The notes under the pieces: model-generated
Seen by the model: only the letters and a program-made list of their open reading frames with translations
Database searches by the model: none
Told to the model about the DNA's origin: nothing
Shown: positions 18,156 through 26,800 of the stretch, piece after piece
How the letters are laid out: each line of letters begins with the position of its first letter
How positions within the stretch are numbered: the stretch's first letter is position 1
Position numbers and translations under genes: made by a program
NCBI GenBank assembly: GCA_037968895.1
Contig: JBBKWJ010000202.1
Coordinates: forward strand, 1 to 61,341
Origin: JBBKWJ01 sp037968895
GTDB taxonomy: Bacteria > Actinomycetota > Acidimicrobiia > Acidimicrobiales > SZUA-35
Length of the DNA: 61,341 nt
Direction of reading: 5' to 3'

Positions 18156-18170
18156 GAACAGAGCACAGCG

Positions 18171-20498
18171 ATGAACCGACTACGTCCGGATTGGATCCTT
18201 CGGGCACTCCTCTGCGGCGTGCTCGTTGTCGTGGCGACGATCGGCCTTCGGGGTGCGTTCGATGGCTGGGGCTTTCTGATTCCCGCATCGATTGGCGCCG
18301 CCGTTGGGATCGGCGCGGCGACGATAGGTAAGCGGCAGCAGTTTCTACTGGGCGAAACGCTGGCGATATCACTCGTTCTGTTCGGTATTGCCGGGGTATT
18401 CCTCGGGGGAATCTCTGCGCCTGCAAGTTTCGTTGACGGCCTCGTCAATGGCTGGGCCGACTTGCTCTCGTCCTCGCCGCCGGCGCAGCTCACGCCCACG
18501 CTGCGGATCGTTCCCTTTGCCATCGCGTGGCTCGGCGCTGCGCTCGCTGGCGAATTGCTGCGGCGCGATTCGGGCCCGGTCGTGGCCGCAGTTGGACCCG
18601 TTGTCGCTCTTATCCTCACTCTGCTCGTCTCGATCGAAGACCGAGGCTTGGCCGTTGCTCAGGGGGCGACGCTGGCGGTCGGTGCCGTGCTTCTCGGCTT
18701 CATTGCCCAGCTTCTTGGCCCCCTCGATCTCGATGGGCCGGTCGCAAGTGCACATACGGCGACATCGGGAACGTCGCGTGGTCGGCGCCAGGCATTTGCG
18801 ATGAGTGCAGCGATGATGCTCATTGTCGCTATTGCCTCGACATTTCTCGGGCCACAGATGCCCCTCGTTGGTACCCGTGATCGATTCGACCTTCGGCAAT
18901 ACCAGGACAGGCCATGGGATCCACTCGACGAGCCAAGCCCGCTCGTCACGGTAAAGGCCTCGTTGAAAGAGGGCCAACGTGAACGCGAGCTTTTCGTGGT
19001 GCGATCAGACACGCCGGTAACGCGTCTCAACCTGGCCACGCTGAGCAGCTATGCCGGCACGGTCTGGACCGTCGCTGATGCCGAGGAGTCGTCGAAGAGC
19101 CGCTTTACCCCTGTCGACAACCAGTTCCCGCGCTCGACGACGCCAACGACCGATGTCGTGACCTACCAACTCGAAATACTTGACTCGAATCAGCCGTGGT
19201 TGCCATTGAGCGGCTGGCCTTCAGTAGTCGAACGTTTGAATAGCGGCGCGTCGAGCGAACGTCTCCGCTTCAACTCAGCGACAGGAACTGTCGCCGACCC
19301 AACCGGCCTGGCACGCGGCGAAGTGTTTCAGATCACTGCATCGGTATCGCCCGAAGTTTCGCTCGCCGAGCTTGGTCAGCTAACCGCCGTCTCGAATGCC
19401 GAAGATGCGACCGAGCTTGCGCTCGTGCCGCCCTCATTGCGCAATGTTGCTGGTGACGTCTTTGAGGGCGCGGACGCCGGTACGCCGCGAATCGTGGCCT
19501 TGTCTCGATCGTTCGTTGACAACGGCTTCTACGACCACACCGAGTTGGCTCGTCCCGGTCACTCACTCGCCAGGCTCGATGAGTTTTTCGCCGACCCAGA
19601 CAGACTCGTCGGCTTCTCCGAACAGTACGCGGCTGGTGCTGCCGTGCTGGCCCGCATCGGTGGCGTGCCAGCTCGAGTTGTTGTCGGCTACGAGATTCCG
19701 CCCGAGCGCTATATCGATGGTGAAGCGATTGTGATCGCTGACGACCTCAACGCCTGGATTGAAATCGAAACCGCGGAGCAAGGCTGGGTTCCTGTTGTAG
19801 TGACGCCTGATCGTTCTCGTGAACCAGAGCAAGACACAGTCGGCCGCAGCATCCAAGATGTTGCGATTCCAAACCCACCGCCGCCGCCAGCACCGCCACC
19901 CGAGGTGCAGCCGCCGAGCCAACCGGAGGCGACTGAAGAGGAGTCCGAGGATGAAGCCGACGACGATGAACCGTCCACTCCGCTTTTCGGCAGTTATCGA
20001 TGGGTAGCTGTCGCGTCAGTCGGCGCTGTGGCCCCTTTAGTTGTGCTGGGAATTAGCGGGCTTGCGATTGTTGGGCTGAAGCGGCGTCGACGTAAGCGCC
20101 GTTCGACGACGGGCGACTCGCGTGACCAGGTGGCTGGTGCCTGGCGGGAACTTTGTGACCGGTTCACCGAAATCGGAATCGACCCCCATTCGACGACGAC
20201 CCCAACCGAGATTGCAAGCGCAACGCTTGCTGTCCTCGAGGATCGCGAGACGATTGGGGTTCCTGTTCGTCGCCTCGCTCGCGCCGTAGATCGCGCTGCG
20301 TTCCACCCCACTGAGCCAGACAACGACGCCGTAGCGGAAGCATGGGATGACTATCGCGAAGCCGCCTCGTGTCTTAACGGATCTCGTTCTCGTAAAGCAC
20401 GCGCCCTGAGCGCATCAGACCCTCGCCCCTTGCGTCGCCGTTCCGCTCAGCGTGGACCGCGGCGCGACCAGACAAAGGACCTCACTCGTGTTCGATGA
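18171..20498 (+). CDS. TgpA/DUF3488-like transglutaminase-fold membrane protein, catalytic triad lost
   Basis: 775 residues. About six N-terminal membrane helices (to ~225) match the TgpA N-terminal region. An extracytoplasmic part contains a transglutaminase-like core, RIGGVPARVVVGYE. A Pro-rich and acidic linker, another helix (~605-630) and a DUF4129 domain (~650-745) follow. The active-site positions are replaced: Ser483 in GFSEQY where Cys is expected, Asn527 in LNAWIE where His is expected, and Val543 in GWVPVVVTP where Asp is expected. It should therefore be a non-catalytic pseudoenzyme. In PFNA clusters this position is the tgm gene. Start at ATG 18171; earlier ATGs lie in the tandem repeat. 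Confidence 0.85.
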   Translation: MNRLRPDWILRALLCGVLVVVATIGLRGAFDGWGFLIPASIGAAVGIGAATIGKRQQFLLGETLAISLVLFGIAGVFLGGISAPASFVDGLVNGWADLLSSSPPAQLTPTLRIVPFAIAWLGAALAGELLRRDSGPVVAAVGPVVALILTLLVSIEDRGLAVAQGATLAVGAVLLGFIAQLLGPLDLDGPVASAHTATSGTSRGRRQAFAMSAAMMLIVAIASTFLGPQMPLVGTRDRFDLRQYQDRPWDPLDEPSPLVTVKASLKEGQRERELFVVRSDTPVTRLNLATLSSYAGTVWTVADAEESSKSRFTPVDNQFPRSTTPTTDVVTYQLEILDSNQPWLPLSGWPSVVERLNSGASSERLRFNSATGTVADPTGLARGEVFQITASVSPEVSLAELGQLTAVSNAEDATELALVPPSLRNVAGDVFEGADAGTPRIVALSRSFVDNGFYDHTELARPGHSLARLDEFFADPDRLVGFSEQYAAGAAVLARIGGVPARVVVGYEIPPERYIDGEAIVIADDLNAWIEIETAEQGWVPVVVTPDRSREPEQDTVGRSIQDVAIPNPPPPPAPPPEVQPPSQPEATEEESEDEADDDEPSTPLFGSYRWVAVASVGAVAPLVVLGISGLAIVGLKRRRRKRRSTTGDSRDQVAGAWRELCDRFTEIGIDPHSTTTPTEIASATLAVLEDRETIGVPVRRLARAVDRAAFHPTEPDNDAVAEAWDDYREAASCLNGSRSRKARALSASDPRPLRRRSAQRGPRRDQTKDLTRVR

Positions 20499-20820
20499 CG
20501 ATGACGACGACATCACAATTGACGGTGTCGCACTTCTCGAAGAGCTCCGCGCCGTGCGCCCGGTCGACGACGACCTCACCATCGATAGTTCCGTGCTCAC
20601 CGCCAAACGCTGGACACCCCCGCCCTCGGTCGCAACAGACACCGCAGTTCGGGTCACGGCTGGCCGGTCGAGACTACGCGGCTCGGCGACTGTGCTCATC
20701 GTCGCTGCAATCGCCATCGGTTTGTCAATCGTGGCGCTCGCGATAGTGGTCGTGCGGCCCGCAGATCAGCCCGAACCGTCGGTTGTTGATACCACCTCGG
20801 TCGAGGAGGCAGGACAATGA
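20488..20820 (+). CDS. Single-pass membrane protein with acidic N-terminus
   Basis: 110 residues, not recognised. It opens with a run of Asp (FDDDDDDITIDG), a second acidic repeat-like stretch DDDLTIDSS, then a basic RSRLRG and one membrane helix of ~24 residues (VLIVAAIAIGLSIVALAIVVV), with a short outside tail. The two similar acidic segments containing D(D)ITID/DLTID each include a Thr, which could be phospho-sites read by the neighbouring FHA proteins; that is inference. I use GTG 20488, 8 nt after AAAGGA, overlapping the upstream stop. GTG 20452 is an in-frame alternative. It overlaps the PP2C start by 4 bp. Confidence 0.6.
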   Translation: MFDDDDDDITIDGVALLEELRAVRPVDDDLTIDSSVLTAKRWTPPPSVATDTAVRVTAGRSRLRGSATVLIVAAIAIGLSIVALAIVVVRPADQPEPSVVDTTSVEEAGQ

Positions 20821-21650
20821 AGAGTGAGGACGACACGGTGTCAACGCTCGACGGTCCAGTTTGGGAAACGCTTCTGGCACAGGTCAACGCGCCATTGGCG
20901 AGCGTCGTCGGCTGGGGAGCAGCAACGACGCAAGGGCTTGTGAGAAGTCGAAATGAAGACTCCTGGGGTAACGATCGTGAGCGACTCTTCGTTGTGGCCG
21001 ATGGCATGGGGGGATTCGAGGGCGGCGACGTCGCGGCCGAGGCGGCAGTAAGGACTCTGGTTGCAGCCTCATCGGTTGGAGCCGACGTCGACTTCGAACG
21101 CTGGATGTCGAGCGCCAATATCGCAATACGCGCCGCTTCTCGTCAACATGGATTCGACCGCTCAGGGGCTGCCGTTGTTGCCTGCGCCATCCGAGGCGGC
21201 CTGGTCATCGTGGCCCACGTTGGCGACGCTCGTGCGTATCGGTTGCGAAATGGGGCGCTTGCGGCCCTCACCCGTGACCATACGGTCGAGGCTGAATTAC
21301 AGGCGGAAGGCCTTGAATCGCTTGCCGCCACCCGATCTCGGCGTGAGATGGGCGCACTGACCCGCTACCTCGGTGGCGCCGATGAAGTCGGTTCTCCGGT
21401 AGTTGATTCGCATGTGCCGGCCGTTGGTGATCGATTGATCTTATGCAGCGATGGTGTGAGCAGGCAGTTATCGGTAACAGAGATGGCAGAGGCCGCGATG
21501 TTGGACGACCCTGCTGGCGCTGCTCACCAGTTGGTGCAAGCGGCCGATGAGAAGGGTGGTCGAGATAACGCGACCGCACTGTGCGTCGACTTTGGAGTTG
21601 GCGCTGAACACGACAAGCAAGGCACGCGATCAAAGAAAGGCTGTGACTGA
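20817..21650 (+). CDS. PP2C-family protein phosphatase
   Basis: 277 residues. The PP2C metal-binding and catalytic motifs are all present: SRNEDSW (Asp48), VVADGMGG (Asp62-Gly63), VAHVGDARAYRL, TRDHT, LILCSDGVSRQL and the final GGRDNATALCVDF. It should remove phosphate from Ser/Thr in an Mn/Mg-dependent way and so counteract the kinase of the left arm. No membrane segment, so it is cytosolic. It overlaps the upstream small membrane gene by 4 bp and is 1 bp from the FHA gene, so it belongs to one operon with them. Confidence 0.93.
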   Translation: MKSEDDTVSTLDGPVWETLLAQVNAPLASVVGWGAATTQGLVRSRNEDSWGNDRERLFVVADGMGGFEGGDVAAEAAVRTLVAASSVGADVDFERWMSSANIAIRAASRQHGFDRSGAAVVACAIRGGLVIVAHVGDARAYRLRNGALAALTRDHTVEAELQAEGLESLAATRSRREMGALTRYLGGADEVGSPVVDSHVPAVGDRLILCSDGVSRQLSVTEMAEAAMLDDPAGAAHQLVQAADEKGGRDNATALCVDFGVGAEHDKQGTRSKKGCD

Positions 21651-21651
21651 C

Positions 21652-22707
21652 ATGGCGGCATTGACAGTTCGAGTTGGAACGGGCACTGGACTAGTGACCC
21701 GCAGAGGCGAGGCGGTGCTGTATATCCCCGAGCCCGGCGAGAACAGCAGTGCGTTGCTCGAATCGTTCCGAACCGGAGCGCCAGCCACCATGTTGGATTC
21801 GATCGGAGAAACCGTCGTCGCCGAAGGTTTCAATGTCGCTCCCTTCGCGCTCGTCGTTGTTGCTGACTCGAAGGTGCAACTGCGTGTCTTCGGTGACCTA
21901 GAGGTGACGACCACCTTGCGGACCGCGCCGATGTTGTCTGGAAGAGGGTCTGGAACCTGGGTCGATCACTTCGGTGCCCTGATTGATGATGTCACTGTTC
22001 ATTGCGGCGAAGGTGCAGACGAACGTACCGACCTTGTTGCGGGGACGGTGCTAGGCGGCGGCATCGAACTGATCGTCGCAGAAGCTTCGCCAGCCTCAGT
22101 ACGCGAACCAGCGTCTGAGCCCGAATTGCCCGTAGAGCTTGCATCAGATCCAGTCGCACCCGCAGAGCTTGAGCCAGAACCAGAGCCATACAACCAGGCC
22201 CACTTGCTGGAAGCGTTCGAGGACGAACCGCCGATGCCGCAGGCGGACTGGGCACCGCCAGCTCCTCCCGTTTCGATGCCGCCTCCGCCGGGCGCCACAG
22301 ACCTCGTGACCCCGGTTGGATCACACACACTTGCGCCCGAGATGGCAGGAGCGCTCAGAGCGGAGCTGACCGGCTTCGTGCTTGCGTTCGACGACGGGTC
22401 AGTAGTCGATGTTGCGGGCTCGCTTGTTCTCGGTCGAAAGCCAATTGTTGAAGATGTGCGAGAGGTCGGTGTTCCTGTTGAGGGCGATCGAGTGTCGCGC
22501 ACACATATTCGAGTTGGCGTGACGAACGACGAGCTCTTCGTCACCGATCTGAATTCTCGCAATGGTTCAGCCGTCGTGTGGGCACAAAACGGTGAACCTG
22601 AGCAGCTGATTGCCGACACCGCGATGCAGATCGGAATCGGCGATCGAGTCGTCTTCGGCTCGCAGGCCTTCACTGTGCAAGCTCGCGAAGTAGTGAGTGA
22701 TGACTGA
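21652..22707 (+). CDS. FHA domain protein
   Basis: 351 residues. An N-terminal ~150-residue region of unknown fold is followed by a Pro/Glu-rich linker (~150-235). A C-terminal FHA domain follows, with GRKPI, the phosphothreonine-binding RVSRTHIRV and TDLNSRNGSAVV motifs. FHA domains bind phosphothreonine, so it can read the output of the locus kinase. The frame is open upstream inside the PP2C gene, but the ATG at 21652 fits the operon spacing. A similar layout, phosphatase then FHA proteins then secretion ATPase, is seen in actinobacterial T7SS-like loci. Its partner is probably the FHA-bearing EssC-like ATPase downstream or the adjacent surface proteins. Confidence 0.88.
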   Translation: MAALTVRVGTGTGLVTRRGEAVLYIPEPGENSSALLESFRTGAPATMLDSIGETVVAEGFNVAPFALVVVADSKVQLRVFGDLEVTTTLRTAPMLSGRGSGTWVDHFGALIDDVTVHCGEGADERTDLVAGTVLGGGIELIVAEASPASVREPASEPELPVELASDPVAPAELEPEPEPYNQAHLLEAFEDEPPMPQADWAPPAPPVSMPPPPGATDLVTPVGSHTLAPEMAGALRAELTGFVLAFDDGSVVDVAGSLVLGRKPIVEDVREVGVPVEGDRVSRTHIRVGVTNDELFVTDLNSRNGSAVVWAQNGEPEQLIADTAMQIGIGDRVVFGSQAFTVQAREVVSDD

Positions 22708-23392
22708 CCTCCACATTGATTTCATTGGTGCTCTGACCGAGCTGCGTCCAGGCGATCAGCTCAGTTTCGGTCGCGAAGCCGAATTGGTGATCGACGAGAA
22801 CCCGTACCTCCATCGCAAGCTTGGTTTGGTCCATTCCCGAGAGGCTACGTGGTGGCTCACAAACACAGGAAGTCGCATTCCGATGGAAGTCCGCGACCTC
22901 GAGAGCCGATCTGTGCTGATCGTCGCTTCGGGTCGCGAGGTTGCGATCACGTTTCCATCATCGGTCGTGCAGTTCGAAGCTGGCGGCTCGAAGTACGAGC
23001 TAGCGCTCAGGCTTGATGCCGTCGACCACGGTAGGGAATCGCCTGACGTCGCTGACGAAGATGACGACTCATGTGCCACGATCAGTCTCGATCAGCTACC
23101 GCTTACTGATGACCAAAAACGGGTGCTGCTGATTCTGTGCGAAGCCCCGCTACGCAATCCGGCAGCCGACATCGATATACCAACGAGTCGAGTCGGCGCC
23201 CAGCGGTTGGGATGGACCTTAAAGGCATATGGTCGCAAGCTCGACAACGTGTGCGACCGCCTAACCCGGACCGGTGTCCGCGGGCTGCGCGGCGACCAAG
23301 CGGGCGTCGCTACAGATCGCCGGACTGTGCTCGCCGAGTACGCGCTTACGGCTGGACTTGTCACCGCCGACGACCTTCTCCTTCTCGAATGA
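22700..23392 (+). CDS. FHA-like N-terminus fused to a winged-helix-like C-terminus
   Basis: 230 residues. The N-terminal ~95 residues look like a divergent FHA fold (LSFGREAELVIDENPYLHRKLGLV, LTNTGSRIPMEV), but the usual R...S-x-x-H phosphothreonine motif is altered (LHRKL), so binding is uncertain. The C-terminal ~100 residues contain a helix-turn-helix-like segment ending WTLKAYGRKLDNVCDRL and a basic RGLRGD tail, reminiscent of winged-helix domains. Such a protein could link phospho-signalling to transcription or to scaffold assembly. It overlaps the FHA gene by 8 bp and is separated from the WXG100 gene by 134 bp. Confidence 0.65.
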   Translation: MTDLHIDFIGALTELRPGDQLSFGREAELVIDENPYLHRKLGLVHSREATWWLTNTGSRIPMEVRDLESRSVLIVASGREVAITFPSSVVQFEAGGSKYELALRLDAVDHGRESPDVADEDDDSCATISLDQLPLTDDQKRVLLILCEAPLRNPAADIDIPTSRVGAQRLGWTLKAYGRKLDNVCDRLTRTGVRGLRGDQAGVATDRRTVLAEYALTAGLVTADDLLLLE

Positions 23393-23418
23393 CGGCGCCT
23401 CATTAACGAATGGCACCC

Positions 23419-23436
23419 ATGGGGACCGCGCCCCAT
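23419..23436 (+). terminator. Hairpin before the WXG100 gene
   Basis: ATGGGG-ACCGCG-CCCCAT forms a 6-bp stem 27 bp after the upstream stop codon. It may attenuate transcription so that WXG100/EssC are expressed separately. No T-tract follows. The rest of the 134-bp gap probably holds the promoter for the WXG100 gene. Confidence 0.35.
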
Positions 23437-23526
23437 TCCCCGATCGTCGTATGGATCGTAAAGTTCGAAGTATCAAGCAACCAGCAGTACCTGCCAACCA
23501 AGTACTCCAAATGAAATGAGAATCAA

Positions 23527-23814
23527 ATGAGCGAAATCCTTCTCCGGGCCGACGATGCACGTGGCCTCGCCACCAAAGTCACGACTGCCGCAAACAATGC
23601 GCAGTCCGACTTCAGGACTCTTCGCAGCGAGCTCGGCGCCTTGGCCGACAGCTTCAAAGGAAAGTCAGCTGACGCATTCGATGCGAAGTACACCGAGTGG
23701 GAAACCTCAGCAACTGCGTTGATCGATGCGCTTGACGGACTCGGCATGTTCCTCAATGGTGCAGCCGACACGATCGAAGACACTGACAGCCAAATCGCCG
23801 GCCAGCTAGCGTAG
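23527..23814 (+). CDS. WXG100-family (EsxA-like) protein with FKG in place of WXG
   Basis: 95 residues, all helical, the size of ESAT-6/EsxA secretion substrates. A two-helix hairpin is predicted, with the turn at residues 43-45 reading F-K-G instead of W-x-G. The context LADSFKGKSADAFDAKYTEW matches the family pattern, where the aromatic residue and Gly sit before an AF motif. No signal peptide. It is followed 20 bp later by an EssC/EccC-type ATPase, its expected export motor. It is likely exported as a dimer. Only one such gene is present here, so it may homodimerise like EsxA of firmicutes. Confidence 0.85.
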   Translation: MSEILLRADDARGLATKVTTAANNAQSDFRTLRSELGALADSFKGKSADAFDAKYTEWETSATALIDALDGLGMFLNGAADTIEDTDSQIAGQLA

Positions 23815-23834
23815 GCGGATGGACCAGGGTTCAC

Positions 23835-26800
23835 GTGTCAGGTGAGTCAGCACGGCGGTCGTGGCGCATTGAAGTCACGCCGCCGGCTGGCGATCCGGCC
23901 GAAGTATTTCTAGAAGCAGAGGCCGGGTCGTCTACGGACGACCTTCTGCGCGAACTCGACCGGTTGGGTTTTGACTCATCGAAGGCACATGTTGGTGACG
24001 CTGCGGTGGTCGCAGGAGCAACTATTGGCAGCCTCGGGCTACGCCACGGCTCGACTATCACCATCGGCGGTCCTTCGGGTGATGCAGCCAGGGACGAACC
24101 GAACACGGGTCATTGGTTTGTGGCGCTGTATGGGCCTGATGCCGGGGCGTGCTTTCGACTCGGCGAGTCGGAAAAAATTGTCGGCCGTAATCATGCGGCT
24201 GCCATTTCGCTTGCAGACCCGTTGCTTTCCAACCAGCACCTCAGCGTTCGAGTCCGGAATGGTGTCGTAGAGGTCGAAGATCTTGGTTCGACCAACGGAA
24301 CGACGATTGAAGGCGAACCGATTCTCCCAAGCGATGGGTGGGTCGGCCTCGAGGTCGATGCCTATCTCCGAGTCGGGTCGTCTGTCTGCACCGTTCTTGA
24401 GATTGGCGACGAAGAAGTTGCCGTCCTCGGCGACGACCAGGCACCGGATCGTTCGATCCAGCGCCGGTTCCGGCAGGCCGAAGAACGACTCCCGGCCAGG
24501 CTGAACCCTCCGACGGAACGCGATGACGATTCGACGATGTCGACGACATGGTGGCGTTCGCTCACCCCAGTCGTGTCTGGTGTCGGGTTCGCAGTGATCA
24601 CGGGGCGATGGCAGTACCTCCTCATTTCGGTGCTTGCCCCTGTGGTGTTCACCTTCGATGCGCTTCGTCGCAATCGCAAGACCAAAGAGAGGCGAGCTCA
24701 GCTCGCAAAGCGATACGCCCTTGAGCTTCAGGTGTTCGAGGACAACCTCGCGGTCACTAGGCATCGAGAGACAGAACGCTCGCGACGGCTAGGCGTCGGC
24801 GGCGGCGTCGGGACGATGCACTGCCTTCTGAGTCATCAGCGACTTTGGGAGCGCAGCCCGTCCGACGACGACTTTGCCTCGGTCACCGTTGGCCTCGCCG
24901 CACTGCCGTCGACGGTGCAGGTTGGCACAGAGGACGACTTCAATCGGCATCACCTCGTCGACGTGCCTTTGACGACGCCATTGCTCACAACAGGATCCCT
25001 TGGCGTACTCGGTCCCCAATCACGGACGACAGCGGTTCTTCGCTCGATGCTCGTTGGTCTTGCGGCTTCACATTCTCCGTCCGACCTACATGTCTGGCTT
25101 TTCAGCGATGGTGTTCGTTCGTCTGGGTGGAAGTTTGCTCGCTGGCTACCCCACGCCTATGTAAGCGATACGACGGCGACAATCGCAACGACCGCTTCGG
25201 ACCGAAACGAGCTATGGCAGAGCGTGCGACAAGAACTCGCGACTCGGCGGGCGGCCGTCGAAGCCGCTCATGAGGCGATCGCATTACCTATTCACCTCAT
25301 CGTGTTGGATGACAGCGCCCTGGTCGGCGAGGCCGACCTGACTGACCTACTCCGCAACGGCCCGGCGTACGGCATTATTGCCATTGTTGCCGATAGTCGG
25401 CGCCTCCCCGAGGGGGTCGCCGCCCAGCTGACGATTGGCGAGTACGCCGACGATGCGACGTTTGAAAGCCGCGAACGACCGCATGTGGCAGCCGTGCGAA
25501 CGGCCGAGATGTCTACTGCGGTCGCCGAGCGAGCGGCTCACGCCCTTTCCGACCTCCGTCCCGCTACCTCAGCCGGTTCTTCGGCCATGGAGTCGGTCGT
25601 TAACCTTGTCGACCTTCTAGGAATTGAGTCGATAGACAGCGACCAGCTCGTGAACCGGTGGCGTCAGCTTTCGCCTCATACGGGTGCGATGGTCGGGGTC
25701 GCGACAGATGCGCCGCTGCGAATCGATATCGCCGACGACGGTCCGCACGGGCTCGTTGGCGGAATGTCTGGCTCAGGTAAGACCGAATTCTTGATGACGT
25801 TCCTCACCTCGCTCTGCCTCGACAATCACCCTGATGACCTGGCGATAGTCATTGTCGACTTCAAGGGCGGTGTCGATCACGCGCTTACCAGCACGCTGCC
25901 CCACGTCGTTGGTCTGAGTACAAACCTGCAGATCGACCAGTTCACTCGAACCATCACGTTGCTCGAAGCAGAACAGCGGAGACGGCAAGATTTGCTGGCG
26001 GGCGTAGGCGGCGACCTCGATGCCTATCGAAGCGCTCGGACGTCCAGACCCGAGCTCCCACCTCTGCCTCGCTTGCTGGTCATCGTTGACGAATTCAGTG
26101 AGCTTCTTGCGTCCGATGAAGGGCGAGCTCACCTAGGCGAACTCGTTCGCGTCACCCGCATCGGTCGTGCGCTCGGGGTCCATCTTTTGCTGGTGACGCA
26201 GAACTTTGAGGGCCAGCTGCCACCTCAGGTTGAAGCGAATGCTGGGCTAAGGGTGTGCCTTCGGGTCATGAAAGAAGGACACTCGAAAGTCGTCCTCGAC
26301 TCTGGCGTTGCGGCGACGATTAGCGACCGCGATATTGGGCGTGCCTATGCACGTCTCTCTGGTGGTGACCTGGTCGAATTCCAAACCGCCCGAGTCGCCG
26401 GTCGTCGAAGTGACCTAAACGAAGGCACTCCACCGGTCTCGCTAGCGCTCGCTCCCTGGCAATCAAGATGTCGTCAGCAGGCGAAACGTCGTGAGGCGAA
26501 GCCGCCGGTCGAACAGACCGATATGTACCGCCTTATCGAAGTGATGACTGAAGCTGCGGCGGCCACCGGTTGGCAGTCGTCGGCAGTGCCGTGGCCAAGC
26601 GAGCTTCCTGATTCGCTGTCGCTCCGTTCGATACTTGACTCCAAGCGGCCGAATGGTGGAGTTCAGATTGGCATGCAAGATGTGCCCGAACGACAGACAC
26701 AACTTCCATTCTCAATTCCAGACTCAAGTGAGCAGCTGCTCATGATTGGCGCGGCGAATTCTGCGGCAACCGAAGCGGCGCTCGCCTTCGCGACGTCAGC

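Noticed and set aside
20452..20487. Longer start (GTG 20452) for the small membrane protein
   Set aside because: GTG 20488 has AAAGGA at proper spacing and overlaps the previous stop, as typical for this operon. The longer form adds a basic segment with no ribosome site.
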